NCBI GenBank assembly: GCA_013911655.1
Contig: JACESU010000001.1
Location: 568,063-632,062, forward strand
Origin: Alphaproteobacteria bacterium
Lineage (GTDB): Bacteria; Pseudomonadota; Alphaproteobacteria; Caedimonadales; UBA1908
Length of the DNA: 64,000 nucleotides
Reading direction: 5' to 3'
In this document: positions 1 through 8,861 of the stretch, piece after piece
Numbering within the stretch: position 1 is the first letter of the stretch
Layout: every line of letters starts with the position of its first letter
Program-made: the position numbers and the translations under genes
Notes under the pieces: model-generated
The model's input: the letters and a program-made list of their open reading frames with translations, nothing else
Told to the model about the DNA's origin: nothing
Databases searched by the model: none

Positions 1-242
1 TCAAGCACCGTCATATGGGGAAATAGTTGAAAATCTTGGAACATAAAACCCCGTTTTCCTTCGACGTGAAGTGTCCCAGAGGTGAGCGTCTCAAGTCCTT
101 GAAGGGCACGAAGAAGGGTTGATTTTCCCCCACCAGACGGTCCTGCTAACCCCACAATCATTCCAGGAGTAATGGTCAGATCAATGTCCTTTAAAACGCT
201 TGTCTCACCAAAAACCTTAGATCCTTTTTCAAGCCGCAGCAT
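1..242 (-). CDS. Polar amino-acid ABC transporter ATP-binding protein (3' end cut by window)
   Basis: Only the first 80 codons are present; the gene runs off the left edge. The start ATG at 242 is followed by MLRLEKGSKVFGETSVLKDI and a Walker A motif GPSGGGKST, then the Q-loop MFQDFQLFPHMTVL. That Q-loop wording is typical of the GlnQ/HisP/ArtP family that powers uptake of polar amino acids from the cytoplasmic face of the inner membrane. The start overlaps the end of the upstream permease gene by 14 bases, so the two are probably translationally coupled. It is the third gene of a binding protein-permease-ATPase operon lying divergent to argR, which makes arginine or another basic amino acid the likely substrate (inference). 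Confidence 0.9.
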   Translation of the reverse strand, partial: MLRLEKGSKVFGETSVLKDIDLTITPGMIVGLAGPSGGGKSTLLRALQGLETLTSGTLHVEGKRGFMFQDFQLFPHMTVL

Positions 243-888
243 AGGCACCTCTTTTCTCGATTTGTTTGCCAATATATTCAATGAGAAGGACAAGACCGTA
301 GTAATACACGGCCGCAAGACACAGCGGCATAAAATACGTGAATTTCTCGGCCGCCACCGCCTGGGCGCGCCTCATGATATCCATGCCACCAATGGTAGAG
401 ATGAGCGCCGTTTCTTTTAAAAGGGCAATAGCCTCGTTGGTGAGAGACGGCAAAATCGCCTGAATCACTTGGGGCAGGATAATATCCTTCCATAGGGGAA
501 AGGCGGGGATTTGCAGGGTTCTTGCCGCTTCAAACTGCCCCTTGGGAAGGCTTTCAAGGCCCGAGCGCAAGATCTCTGAAAGATACGCCCCGCTGTTGAG
601 GCCAAATGTTAGGATCCCAGCGCCCAGGATATCAAGTTTAATGCCTACAAGGGTGGGGGCCGCAAAATAAACAAAGCTCAGCTGCAGGATTAAAGGCGTA
701 CCTCTTAAAAAAGAGACGAGGCCTTTGATCAGGGGCGTGCCCATATTCCGGTAACGCATAATCGACCAGATAATAGCGAGTGCAAGTCCAAGCATTAATC
801 CGCCAAGAAGCAGGGTTAAGGTCATCAAAGCGCCCTGGCCAATAAAGGCTAAGGCGGGGATCAGGGTGTCAAGCATCGAAAGGTCCAT
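229..888 (-). CDS. Polar amino-acid ABC transporter permease (HisM/GlnP family)
   Basis: Inner-membrane channel subunit of an amino-acid importer, about 219 aa with several hydrophobic segments. The region SFLRGTPLILQLSFVYFAAP and the later EAARTLQIPAFPLWKDIILPQ (EAA loop contacting the ATPase) are hallmarks of the His/Glu/Gln/Arg/opine permease family. I chose the ATG at 888 (MDLSMLDTLI), which has AAGAAGG upstream; a longer frame begins at 915 inside the end of the binding-protein gene. The gene sits between the binding protein and the ATPase. Only one permease is present, so it may work as a homodimer, or a second permease may lie outside the window. Confidence 0.9.
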   Translation of the reverse strand: MDLSMLDTLIPALAFIGQGALMTLTLLLGGLMLGLALAIIWSIMRYRNMGTPLIKGLVSFLRGTPLILQLSFVYFAAPTLVGIKLDILGAGILTFGLNSGAYLSEILRSGLESLPKGQFEAARTLQIPAFPLWKDIILPQVIQAILPSLTNEAIALLKETALISTIGGMDIMRRAQAVAAEKFTYFMPLCLAAVYYYGLVLLIEYIGKQIEKRGAYAAA

Positions 889-902
889 GATAAAAGGCCT
901 TC

Positions 903-1628
903 TTACCCGACCCACTTTTGGGTCAGGGCTTGGAGAGTGCCGTTGTCCTTTAGCTTTTTAAGGGCAGCGTTCACCTTGTCCTTTAAGGGAGAACCTTTGG
1001 CGACGGCAATGCAATATCCCGCATCAGAGGTTGCAATGACTTGTGCTGCCAGTCCCTTGTTCTTTTTAGAAAAAAGCACCCCTTGTGCGCCGTCAAGGAC
1101 AGCCACGTCAATGTGTCCTGCCTTTAGCGCTTCGATGACTTGGTTATTGGTATCCATGACAGTTAAGGAAAGGCCTGGCAGGTGATCCTTTAGCCAGATC
1201 TCGGTGGTGGTGCCAATCTGACAAGCAATTTTTTTGCCCTTGAGCTCGTCTGCGGTATGGATGGGATGTTCTTGCTTGTAGACAGCCGTCAGACTTTCCA
1301 CAAAATAGGGATCCGAAAGATCAAAAGTCTTTTTTCTGTCCTCAGTGACGGTCAAGGTGGAAATCCCTGCGTCCGCTGATCCTGTTTGGACAGCCGCAAG
1401 AAGGGACGCAAAGGGCAGATTCTCAAAATGTGCTTCTTTCCCCATCTCTTTGGCAAGGGCTGTTGCCAGATCCACATCAAGGCCGACAAGCTTGTCGTTT
1501 TCTAAATATTCAAAAGGTGGATAATCTGCACATAGCACGAAAGTGAGGGTTTTATCGTCTTTTTCTTGAGAGCATCCGCTTAAAACAAGGGAAGAAGCCA
1601 AAAGAAAGCTTGAAGCAATTTTATTCAT
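903..1628 (-). CDS. Amino-acid ABC transporter substrate-binding lipoprotein (SBP family 3)
   Basis: Extracytoplasmic binding protein of 241 aa. The N-terminus is a lipoprotein signal with lipobox LSGC (Cys19), so the mature protein is probably tethered to a membrane. The body carries the family-3 pattern: LTFVLCADYPPFEY, then LVGLDVDLATALAKEMG, then the hinge region GKKIACQIGTTTE. It is the first gene of the importer operon, followed by permease and ATPase. The promoter region is shared with argR and contains ArgR-like half sites, so arginine-dependent repression is likely and arginine or a related basic amino acid is the best substrate guess. The ligand cannot be read from sequence alone. 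Confidence 0.9.
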   Translation of the reverse strand: MNKIASSFLLASSLVLSGCSQEKDDKTLTFVLCADYPPFEYLENDKLVGLDVDLATALAKEMGKEAHFENLPFASLLAAVQTGSADAGISTLTVTEDRKKTFDLSDPYFVESLTAVYKQEHPIHTADELKGKKIACQIGTTTEIWLKDHLPGLSLTVMDTNNQVIEALKAGHIDVAVLDGAQGVLFSKKNKGLAAQVIATSDAGYCIAVAKGSPLKDKVNAALKKLKDNGTLQALTQKWVG

Positions 1629-1639
1629 GTCGAAATCCT

Positions 1640-1740
1640 ATCCATTTTAAATTCACTATATCCATATGTAGGAGAATATCCTTGCGGGATCAAGGGAAAA
1701 ATGAATATAATTCCAAAAGAGTGAATATCAGATGAATAGG
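1640..1740. promoter_or_regulatory. Candidate ArgR operator region between the amino-acid transporter and argR
   Basis: The 103-base divergent intergenic region contains repeated TGAAT/ATTCA half sites: ATTCA at 1651, a perfect GAAT-ATA-ATTC dyad at 1703-1713, TGAAT at 1722 and TGAAT at 1733. ArgR boxes in proteobacteria are AT-rich dyads built from these half sites. The arrangement suggests that ArgR represses itself and the transporter. Binding is not demonstrated. Confidence 0.55.
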
Positions 1741-2214
1741 AGAGTGGTTTTGGCCCATGATCAAGTGGTGGACGGACATATTGTTCACATCGTCCAACAA
1801 CAAGAAATTAAAGAGCAATCGCACCTGGCGCGGGAACTGCAAAAAAGAGGGTTTGATCTTCCTCAAGCAACGCTTTCCAGGCGTCTTAAGAAATTGAATG
1901 TGGTCAAGGTGGGGGGCGCGTACAAGGTGCTATCCCAACCAACAGCTGTGCTTCCCCAGGTCCTCAGTGTAAAAAAATCTGATTTTGGGTTTTTGGTACT
2001 CCATACCCATCCAGGTAATGCCAACAGCCTTGCCTATTACTTTGATCAGAAATATGTGGCTTATCACGAGAACGAAAAAACGGACTCTCATCTTCTTGGC
2101 ACCATTGCTGGGGATGATACAGTCCTGGTGCTGCTTAAAAACGCCCAGAGCGCAGACATCGTCTTGTCGCTTCTGCGCGCTGACTTTCCTTATTTACAAG
2201 GTGATCTCACATGA
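1732..2214 (+). CDS. argR: Arginine repressor ArgR
   Basis: 160 aa transcriptional regulator of arginine metabolism. The N-terminal winged-helix domain includes QATLSRRLKKLNVVKV, matching the recognition helix TQATxSRDLxxL of ArgR, with Arg in place of the usual Asp. The C-terminal hexamerisation and arginine-binding domain shows GTIAGDDTVLVLLKN, equivalent to the GTIAGDDT signature containing the aspartates that bind arginine. The start at 1732 has only a weak Shine-Dalgarno (GAG about ten bases upstream). It is divergent from a polar amino-acid importer, and the intergenic region carries ArgR-like half sites, which supports an autoregulated arginine-uptake module. Confidence 0.9.
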   Translation: MNRRVVLAHDQVVDGHIVHIVQQQEIKEQSHLARELQKRGFDLPQATLSRRLKKLNVVKVGGAYKVLSQPTAVLPQVLSVKKSDFGFLVLHTHPGNANSLAYYFDQKYVAYHENEKTDSHLLGTIAGDDTVLVLLKNAQSADIVLSLLRADFPYLQGDLT

Positions 2215-2333
2215 GCTCAAGCGAGCTTGTAAAAGTTAAAGAACTTAGAGAGCGCATTAAGTGATCTCCGATAAAGATGAGGCGAATGATCGGGCAAAAA
2301 CAGCTTTATGAAACAACAGATCAAATAAGCTCT

Positions 2334-4064
2334 TTACGCGCTTATTGCCTCCTCTTTTGTCTCCAGTGTTTCAGTTTTGGCAGTTGTGGAAATCTCAAAA
2401 GAGCTTGCTATCAGGCGCTTGCTAGTTTTTTGAAGTTCTGTGACCTTGCTTAGCACGTCGCTACTTTTGCGCTCAAAGGTGCTGAGCGAATTGTGAATTG
2501 TTGATGTTGAATCGGTAATTTCTTGAATGTCGCAGGCAACACTGTGTGCGCAATCTGAAGATTCCTGGGCGCATCCTTGCATTTCTACTGTGCTAGAGAC
2601 TTGCTCCGTGAGGCACGACATAATTTCTGTAAAGGCTGTTTGTACCTGCTGCATACGAGCCACGACTTGTTCCGTTGCACTTGAAGAAAGAGAAACTGAA
2701 CTTTGGATGGCTTGGATCTGCGCTGCAATTTCACCTGTTGACTCTGTGGTTTGATTGGCAAGCCCTTTCACTTCGCTTGCGACCACGGCAAACCCTTTTC
2801 CGGCGTCACCAGCTCTGGCCGATTCGATCGTGGCATTTAAGGCCAGAAGATTTGTTTGGCCCGCCACATTGGAGATTAAGTCCACAATGGCTTCGATTTT
2901 TTTTGTTGTTTTTGTGAGTTCGCTGACGTGCTGGCTCACAATGTCAATCTCTCCAGTCATCTCGGCAACAAGGGAAAGACCACGATCCATTCCTTGGCAC
3001 ACATCGGTCAAGGTTTGATGTAAGCTGCTGCTGGTTTTTTTTGTGTTCTCAGCGTTAGTCGCGGCTTTTCTTGTATTGTCTTCTGCTTGCTGCGCTCTTT
3101 CACCAAGAGATTTGATCAAAGTCTGTAAACTGCCAACGGTCGACGCAACCTGAGTAGAGTCCTCTTGCAGTGATTGAATGGACGCGCCCATTTCCTGTTC
3201 AAGATTAAGAATCAAACTTTCTACTTTTTTTGAGAGATTTCTGCGTTGTTCGGAAACAAGTTCAAGTTTTTCTTGGGATTGTTTTTCAATTTCCTTGGCA
3301 TTGTTTCTAAAAACGAGCAAAGACTTTCCAATGTCTCCTACCTCGTCCCGTCTCTCCGTAAAAGGGATATCAATTTCGATATTGTTGCGTGAAAGTTCCA
3401 CCATGGATTTTACAAGAGAGCCTACGGGTTGAATCATTTTGTAAAGAACAATGTAGCCAACGTAACACGCGATGAGGATTGAGAATATTTTTGTAAGAAA
3501 AAGGATTCTTTGCTTATTCCTGTTGAACACTTCGCTATCAAGGGCGACATTTTTTTGAAAAGCTTCAAGTTTATCACCAGCACCTGACATTATTTTTTCT
3601 AGATCTTCAAAAACGCTTTGAAAGGCCGGAAAGAACGCGTCAGCCATATTTGCCTGCGGAGGAGATTTAATAACTTTCTCGGCTGCTGCAAAATATCCCT
3701 GGATCACATTGAGAATGTTTCCAAATTCGCTCCTGATCGCGGGATCGACGGCTTCATTATGAACAGCTGTAATATTGTCAAAGAAGTCCTTTTTGTGCTC
3801 TGCATAGTCATCTAGCGCGTCTTTTTCACCTTTTTCGTCATGCATATAACGACTTTTTAAAAAAGAAAGAACGTCAGAGCGAATAGCGTCATGCATCATG
3901 TCCGCGTCCATACTTTTGCGTAAAAGACTAGATGATTTGACTTGTAAGGCCATTTTCTCTTGAGACGCGGCATCCATGAAATATTGGACAATGCCGTCAA
4001 TGAGGATAAAGGTGAACAAGCAGCCAATAGAAAATGTAATTTTTTGTCGCAGACTAAGTGTCAT
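2334..4064 (-). CDS. Methyl-accepting chemotaxis protein
   Basis: Transmembrane chemoreceptor of 576 aa. Order of parts: TM1 near residues 8-27, a helical periplasmic sensor of about 160 residues, TM2 ([16 protein letters not shown]), a HAMP segment (about 210-265), then a long cytoplasmic coiled coil. The hairpin tip reads [20 protein letters not shown] and continues [15 protein letters not shown], the conserved CheA/CheW-contact region. I chose the ATG at 4064, preceded by GGAGAAGG, rather than the in-frame ATG at 4094. No other chemotaxis gene is adjacent, so it is an orphan receptor. The ligand is unknown. Its presence implies a motile stage or a chemosensory pathway elsewhere in the genome. 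Confidence 0.92.
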   Translation of the reverse strand: MTLSLRQKITFSIGCLFTFILIDGIVQYFMDAASQEKMALQVKSSSLLRKSMDADMMHDAIRSDVLSFLKSRYMHDEKGEKDALDDYAEHKKDFFDNITAVHNEAVDPAIRSEFGNILNVIQGYFAAAEKVIKSPPQANMADAFFPAFQSVFEDLEKIMSGAGDKLEAFQKNVALDSEVFNRNKQRILFLTKIFSILIACYVGYIVLYKMIQPVGSLVKSMVELSRNNIEIDIPFTERRDEVGDIGKSLLVFRNNAKEIEKQSQEKLELVSEQRRNLSKKVESLILNLEQEMGASIQSLQEDSTQVASTVGSLQTLIKSLGERAQQAEDNTRKAATNAENTKKTSSSLHQTLTDVCQGMDRGLSLVAEMTGEIDIVSQHVSELTKTTKKIEAIVDLISNVAGQTNLLALNATIESARAGDAGKGFAVVASEVKGLANQTTESTGEIAAQIQAIQSSVSLSSSATEQVVARMQQVQTAFTEIMSCLTEQVSSTVEMQGCAQESSDCAHSVACDIQEITDSTSTIHNSLSTFERKSSDVLSKVTELQKTSKRLIASSFEISTTAKTETLETKEEAISA

Positions 4065-4094
4065 GTCCTTCTCCCATGAAAGATGCGACGTCAC

Positions 4095-4464
4095 AGTACC
4101 CCAAATTCGTTAATAAATTATAAATAGACTAATTTATTAAAAATAAAAGCATAAGGACTATAAAGATCAGAACTTCCACAACATAAATTTAAGAATCAAA
4201 AATCTTACGGAGGTGAGAAGCTGAAGAGATAATATCTAATATGCTTTTATATAGTATTATTAGAAAAATTTTATATGACCTTTAAAAGTCCTTCAAAAGA
4301 AGAATTTTTAGCGCGAAATTCAATATATTAATTTTGTTTTTCATTTCGTAATGGACTCAAATTGTTAGTCAAACTTTTCGAATTTTACGCTGACAAAAAC
4401 AATTGCTGTTTGCGTGGAACATGATACAAAGTAGTCAGGTTTTCTATTGATGCGTACTTTCTAA
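4095..4464. other. AT-rich divergent intergenic region
   Basis: About 370 bases without a convincing gene between the chemoreceptor and the polysaccharide locus. It is strongly AT-rich. I see one promoter-like pair facing the glycosyltransferase (listed separately) and nothing else I can support. Confidence 0.6.
4403..4430 (+). promoter_or_regulatory. Candidate sigma-70 promoter for the polysaccharide locus
   Basis: TTGCTG at 4403-4408 and TACAAA at 4425-4430 are separated by 16 bases, about 35 bases upstream of the GT2 start codon. This is a reasonable vegetative promoter by pattern only. Confidence 0.4.
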
Positions 4465-5406
4465 ATGCTAAGTGCTTGTGATGAAACAGCCCTTGTTGCG
4501 ATCCTTCTTTGCACGTTTAATGGGGAAAAATTCCTACAAGAGCAACTAGAGTCTTTGAGTGCACAAACCCACGCGCGCTGGGTTCTCCATGCTAGTGATG
4601 ATGGCTCTACAGATCAAACCTGGCAAATTCTTGAGGCGTATCAGAAAGCACGTCCATCGGGACAGGTGCATCTCTACAAAGGACCGCAAAAAGGGTTCAG
4701 CTTTCATTTTATGGACCTTGTGAATTGTATAAGCATGCCAGCACCCTATTATGCCTTTTGTGATCAAGATGATGTGTGGAAATCTAAAAAACTAGAAATT
4801 GCCCTACGTACTCTACAAGCAACGCGAAATGAGGGACCGTCTCTTTATTGTGGGAGAACCGAGCTCATTGACGAAAAAGGGAGTCCTATGGGACTATCAC
4901 CACTCTTTTCGCGACCACCGTCCTTCTCTAATGCACTTGTGCAAAGCTTAGCAGGTGGTAATACAATGGTTTTTAATGAGCAAGCTTGTCGGTTGCTGCG
5001 CCACATAGGTAGCAATACTTCCATCGTGAGCCATGACTGGTTGCTTTATCAGCTAGTCACGGGATGCCAAGGTGCTGTTTTCTATGATGAAATGCCCCAG
5101 GTATTCTATAGGCAACATCAAAAGAATCTTGTCGGAGCAAATAATACTGTGATGGCACGTTTAAAAAGAATCAAATTATTAATCAATGGTAGGTTTTATC
5201 ATTGGAATAGTGCCAACACAAAAGTCTTGCAATTTTCGTCAATTTTGTTTACACCAATGAACCTGGAGATATTAAACAATTTTGATAATGGTCGACGTTC
5301 TGCTTTATTGAAAAGACTGTATCTTTTCAATAAAGCAGGTATTTATCGCCAGACTTTGCTAGGGAACGTGGCGTTGTTTGTCGCAGCGATTTTGGGAAAA
5401 TTATAA
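4465..5406 (+). CDS. Family 2 glycosyltransferase, rhamnosyltransferase-like
   Basis: 313 aa cytoplasmic GT-A glycosyltransferase. The nucleotide-sugar site is visible as ILLCTFNGE followed by DDGSTD (residues 45-50), with the metal-binding DQDD at 100-103. A later SHDWLLYQLVTG resembles the HDWW region of O-antigen rhamnosyltransferases. It leads the locus and ends two bases before rfbB, so it probably uses dTDP-L-rhamnose made by the following genes (inference). The start ATG at 4465 has a weak ribosome site. Near the 3' end the coding sequence contains a 17-bp perfect inverted repeat (5300-5338), reported as a finding. Confidence 0.85.
   Translation: MLSACDETALVAILLCTFNGEKFLQEQLESLSAQTHARWVLHASDDGSTDQTWQILEAYQKARPSGQVHLYKGPQKGFSFHFMDLVNCISMPAPYYAFCDQDDVWKSKKLEIALRTLQATRNEGPSLYCGRTELIDEKGSPMGLSPLFSRPPSFSNALVQSLAGGNTMVFNEQACRLLRHIGSNTSIVSHDWLLYQLVTGCQGAVFYDEMPQVFYRQHQKNLVGANNTVMARLKRIKLLINGRFYHWNSANTKVLQFSSILFTPMNLEILNNFDNGRRSALLKRLYLFNKAGIYRQTLLGNVALFVAAILGKL
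5300..5338. repeat. 17-bp perfect inverted repeat inside the GT2 coding sequence
   Basis: CTGCTTTATTGAAAAGA (5300-5316) and its exact reverse complement (5322-5338) flank a five-base loop CTGTA. It lies in frame within codons for residues about 279-292. It has no T-run and is not at a gene end, so it does not look like a normal intrinsic terminator. Confidence 0.8.
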
Positions 5407-5408
5407 AC

Positions 5409-6527
5409 ATGACTCTTATGTTAGAAAAATTAAATGGTCCTGTTCTTGTGACGGGTGGATGTGGGTTTATTGGATCAAACTTTGTAAGAGATTGGCTTGC
5501 GCTAGACTTAGGGCCTCTTGTAAACGTAGATGTGCTGACCTACGCTGGGAATCCTGAGAATCTGTCTCAGTATCAGACTCATCCTGATTATCATTTTGTT
5601 CAAGCAGATATCTGCGACGCAGAAAAAATGAAAACTGTTTTTGGTCAGTATAAGCCATCAATGGTTGTGAATTTCGCGGCAGAAAGTCATGTGGACCGTT
5701 CCATCCACGGAGCCGGGGACTTTATTCGCACCAATATCAATGGTGTATTTAACTTGCTAGAAATTACTAAAGACTACTGGAGCGGACTCGAAGTTAAACT
5801 AAAGGAAGATTTTAGGTTTTTACATGTGAGTACTGATGAAGTGTATGGTTCTTTGTCTCCTGAGGCGGCTCCTTTCACAGAAACGCATCCATTCGAGCCA
5901 AACAGTCCTTACTCTGCCAGCAAGGCTGCCTCTGATCATTTGGTGCGTGCCTGGCACCATACTTACGGCTTACCTGTATTGACCACTAACTGTTCAAACA
6001 ACTACGGGCCATACCATTTTCCTGAAAAACTCATCCCTCTTATGATCGTGAACGCCCTTGCAGGTAAGCATCTTCCCATTTATGGTGACGGAAAAAATGT
6101 GCGTGATTGGCTTTATGTTGCAGATCACACGACGGCTATTCGCCGTGTTCTTGAAAGCGGCCGCGTCGGTGAAACCTATAATATTGGTGGGTGGAACGAA
6201 AAGACAAACCTTGAGATTGTTGAAACGATTTGTGCGGCTTTGGATGAAAAAACACCTCCTGCATCACGCGGTTTGAAGCATCCTGACACGAACAACCCCT
6301 TGAAAAGTTACAAAGAACTTATTGCCTATGTAAAAGATAGGCCCGGACACGACAGACGTTATGCCATCGATGCAAGAAAGATTGAGCGCGAACTAGGATG
6401 GCGGCCTGCTGAAACATTTGAAACAGGTATCGTGAAAACTATTGCATGGTACCTTGAGAATACCCAGTGGATTGAAAACGTCTTGAGTGGTTCCTATCGT
6501 CAATGGATTGAGAAGCAATACTCATGA
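5409..6527 (+). CDS. rfbB: dTDP-glucose 4,6-dehydratase
   Basis: 372 aa short-chain dehydrogenase/reductase catalysing step two of dTDP-L-rhamnose synthesis, dTDP-glucose to dTDP-4-keto-6-deoxyglucose. The NAD-binding motif is VTGGCGFIGSNF near residues 14-25. STDEVYG holds the catalytic Thr-Asp-Glu set, and YSASKAASDH is the YxxxK pair. TNCSNNYGPYHFPEKLIP and GDGKNVRDWLYVADH are characteristic RmlB stretches. It starts two bases after the GT2 stop and overlaps rfbD by four bases (ATGA). It is slightly longer than typical RmlB proteins of about 350-360 aa. Confidence 0.95.
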   Translation: MTLMLEKLNGPVLVTGGCGFIGSNFVRDWLALDLGPLVNVDVLTYAGNPENLSQYQTHPDYHFVQADICDAEKMKTVFGQYKPSMVVNFAAESHVDRSIHGAGDFIRTNINGVFNLLEITKDYWSGLEVKLKEDFRFLHVSTDEVYGSLSPEAAPFTETHPFEPNSPYSASKAASDHLVRAWHHTYGLPVLTTNCSNNYGPYHFPEKLIPLMIVNALAGKHLPIYGDGKNVRDWLYVADHTTAIRRVLESGRVGETYNIGGWNEKTNLEIVETICAALDEKTPPASRGLKHPDTNNPLKSYKELIAYVKDRPGHDRRYAIDARKIERELGWRPAETFETGIVKTIAWYLENTQWIENVLSGSYRQWIEKQYS

Positions 6528-7435
6528 GAATTCTTCTTTTAGGAAAAAATGGACAAGTAGGCTCAGAGCTTTCACGCTCTTTGGCCCCTGTGGCAGAGCT
6601 TGTTTGTTTAGGGCGTGAAGAAGCTAACTTCATGGATGAGGGGGCTCTTGTTGCACTTGTAAAGCACCATAATCCTGATGTTGTGGTCAATGCAGTTGCT
6701 TATACGGCTGTGGACAAGGCCGAGACGGATGAAGACGCTGCGTACCAAGTAAATGCAATCGCCGTGAAAGCCTTAGCTGAAGAAGCGGCTGCGTCAAAAC
6801 GATTGCTTGTTCATTACTCGACAGATTATGTCTACGACGGCCAAAAGGATACGCCGTATCATGAAAGTGATGCATACGGCGCACTTGGCGTTTACGGCAA
6901 AAGTAAAGTTGCCGGTGAAGAGGCGATTATTCGCGCGGCCGGTCCTCACCTCATTTTTAGAACAAGCTGGGTTTACGGGAGTCATGGGCACAACTTTGGC
7001 AAAACGATCTTGCGTCTTGCGCGCGCGCGTGACCAATTACGTGTGGTAGGTGATCAGTTTGGGGCACCAACCAATGCTGCGTTAATTGCGGATGTGACCA
7101 GTCTTATTCTCCATCAATATGCCCTTAATCCAGGTGCGTTTAAAGAAAAGACAGGTGTTTATCATTTGGTTGCAGGGGGCAAAACATCGTGGCACGGCTT
7201 TGCAACTGCTTTAATAGAAGAGGCAACAAAAGTTGGCATTGCGTTAAATTGTAAAGCGTCAGCAATTTTCTCCATTCCAACCCACGAATATCCTTTGCCT
7301 GCGCCAAGGCCCATAAATTCGTGTCTTAGTACACAGAAAATTTACACATCATTTGGTATAATAATACCAGAATGGACATATTATTTACCCCGCTTTGTGC
7401 GGGATCTCAAAGAAGGAGAATTCCGTGAATCGTAA
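6524..7435 (+). CDS. rfbD: dTDP-4-dehydrorhamnose reductase
   Basis: 303 aa NADPH-dependent reductase that makes dTDP-L-rhamnose in the last step of the pathway. The dinucleotide motif [10 protein letters not shown] is at the N-terminus. STDYVYDG and the catalytic YGKSKVAGE (YxxxK) follow, and [13 protein letters not shown] is a typical RmlD stretch. The ATG overlaps the rfbB stop as ATGA, and the 3' end overlaps the GTG start of rfbA by 11 bases, so the pathway genes are tightly coupled. Confidence 0.95.
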   Translation: MRILLLGKNGQVGSELSRSLAPVAELVCLGREEANFMDEGALVALVKHHNPDVVVNAVAYTAVDKAETDEDAAYQVNAIAVKALAEEAAASKRLLVHYSTDYVYDGQKDTPYHESDAYGALGVYGKSKVAGEEAIIRAAGPHLIFRTSWVYGSHGHNFGKTILRLARARDQLRVVGDQFGAPTNAALIADVTSLILHQYALNPGAFKEKTGVYHLVAGGKTSWHGFATALIEEATKVGIALNCKASAIFSIPTHEYPLPAPRPINSCLSTQKIYTSFGIIIPEWTYYLPRFVRDLKEGEFRES

Positions 7436-8303
7436 AGGCATTATTCTAGCTGGTGGGTCCGGAACAAGGCTTCACCCTGCTACTTTTTCCGTCTCAAAAC
7501 AATTGCTTCCTGTGTTTGATAAACCCATGGTTTATTACCCCTTATCGACCTTGATGTTGGCAGATATCAAGGAAGTCCTCATTATTTCGACGCCCCACGA
7601 TATGCCGCTTTTTAAGCATCTTTTGGGAGACGGAAGCCAATGGGGAATGCGTTTCTCATTTGCGGTACAGCCAAAACCTGAAGGCCTTGCTCAGGCCTTT
7701 CTGATTGGAGAAGATTTCATTGGTAACTCGCCCACCGCGCTTGTGCTCGGTGATAATATTTTTCACGGTCATAACTTTGATGATTTGCTGCAAAGTGCGT
7801 CAAAACGTGAAGAAGGTGCCACTGTTTTTGCGTACCGTGTGCGCGAACCACAACATTACGGTGTTGCTGAGTTTGATGCCCAGGGCCGTGTTCTATCTTT
7901 AGAGGAAAAACCCCTTCATCCAAAGTCGTCTTATGCTGTGACAGGTCTTTACTTTTACGACAAGGACGTTGTGTCTCTTGCAAAACAAGTCAAACCCTCA
8001 GCGCGTGGTGAGCTTGAAATCACGGATTTGAACAAACTGTATCTCGAACAGGGGAAACTTTCTGTGGAAAAAATGGGTCGCGGTTATGCTTGGCTTGATA
8101 CAGGCACCCATGAATCTCTCTTGGAGGCGGCTAACTTCATCGCGACAATTGAGCATCGTCAGGGGCTTCGTGTTTGCTGTCCTGAAGAAATCGCTTGGCA
8201 CAAAGGCTGGATTTCAGATGCAGCCTTAGAGGCGCTAGGCCGCGCAATTGCCAAGAACGGCTATGGACAATATCTATTATCTCTTCTGAAAGATCGAGGA
8301 TAA
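7425..8303 (+). CDS. rfbA: Glucose-1-phosphate thymidylyltransferase
   Basis: 292 aa nucleotidyltransferase joining dTTP and glucose-1-phosphate, the entry step to dTDP-L-rhamnose. The N-terminus [16 protein letters not shown] is the GxGxRLxP nucleotide-binding signature; [19 protein letters not shown], then EEKP and [16 protein letters not shown] are RmlA hallmarks. The start is GTG at 7425, placed by AAGGAG five bases upstream; the longer ATG frame at 7395 lies inside rfbD. It ends three bases before rfbC. Confidence 0.95.
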   Translation: MNRKGIILAGGSGTRLHPATFSVSKQLLPVFDKPMVYYPLSTLMLADIKEVLIISTPHDMPLFKHLLGDGSQWGMRFSFAVQPKPEGLAQAFLIGEDFIGNSPTALVLGDNIFHGHNFDDLLQSASKREEGATVFAYRVREPQHYGVAEFDAQGRVLSLEEKPLHPKSSYAVTGLYFYDKDVVSLAKQVKPSARGELEITDLNKLYLEQGKLSVEKMGRGYAWLDTGTHESLLEAANFIATIEHRQGLRVCCPEEIAWHKGWISDAALEALGRAIAKNGYGQYLLSLLKDRG

Positions 8304-8306
8304 ACA

Positions 8307-8861
8307 ATGCAGATTACAAAGCTTGCAATCCCTGAAGTGCTTCTTCTTGAGCCTAAAGTTTTCAAAGATGATCGGGGGTACTTTTTCGAGTCTTTTAACC
8401 AGAAACTTTTTGAAGAGGCTGTGGGACATTCTGTCACTTTTGTGCAAGACAACCAGTCTTTTTCAAAGAAAGGCGTCTTGAGGGGGCTTCACTATCAGAT
8501 GAACCCTGCAGCTCAAGGTAAGCTTGTTCGTGTATTGCAGGGCGAAGTCTTTGATGTAGCTGTTGATATTAGAAAAGGCTCTCCTACCTTTGGTAAGTGG
8601 GTGGGGGCGCATCTCTCTGCAGAAAACAAAAAGCAACTTTGGGTGCCAGAAGGCTTTGCACACGGGTTTTTGACACTTTCAGAAACAGCCGAATTTTACT
8701 ATAAAGTAACAAACTATTACTCGCCTGCGCATGAACGTAGTCTTAGATGGAATGATGGGGCCTTAAACATCGATTGGTGTTACAGCGATGAGCCGCTTCT
8801 TGCGCCAAAAGATGCAGCAGCCCCTTGCCTGAATGATGCGGAGCTTTTCATCCATGGTTAA
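8307..8861 (+). CDS. rfbC: dTDP-4-dehydrorhamnose 3,5-epimerase
   Basis: 184 aa cupin-fold epimerase acting between RfbB and RfbD. Recognisable RmlC sequence: DDRGYFFESFN, FVQDNQSFS, then LRGLHYQ with the catalytic histidine, and VPEGFAHGFLTLSE. Its length is normal for the family. With rfbA, rfbB and rfbD it completes the four-enzyme dTDP-L-rhamnose pathway. Its 3' end overlaps the start of the exporter permease gene, linking precursor synthesis to polymer export in one operon. Confidence 0.95.
   Translation: MQITKLAIPEVLLLEPKVFKDDRGYFFESFNQKLFEEAVGHSVTFVQDNQSFSKKGVLRGLHYQMNPAAQGKLVRVLQGEVFDVAVDIRKGSPTFGKWVGAHLSAENKKQLWVPEGFAHGFLTLSETAEFYYKVTNYYSPAHERSLRWNDGALNIDWCYSDEPLLAPKDAAAPCLNDAELFIHG

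Noticed and set aside
2215-2333. Possible terminator between argR and the chemoreceptor
   Set aside because: Only short imperfect pairing (GAGCTC region) and no T-run; not supportable as a terminator.
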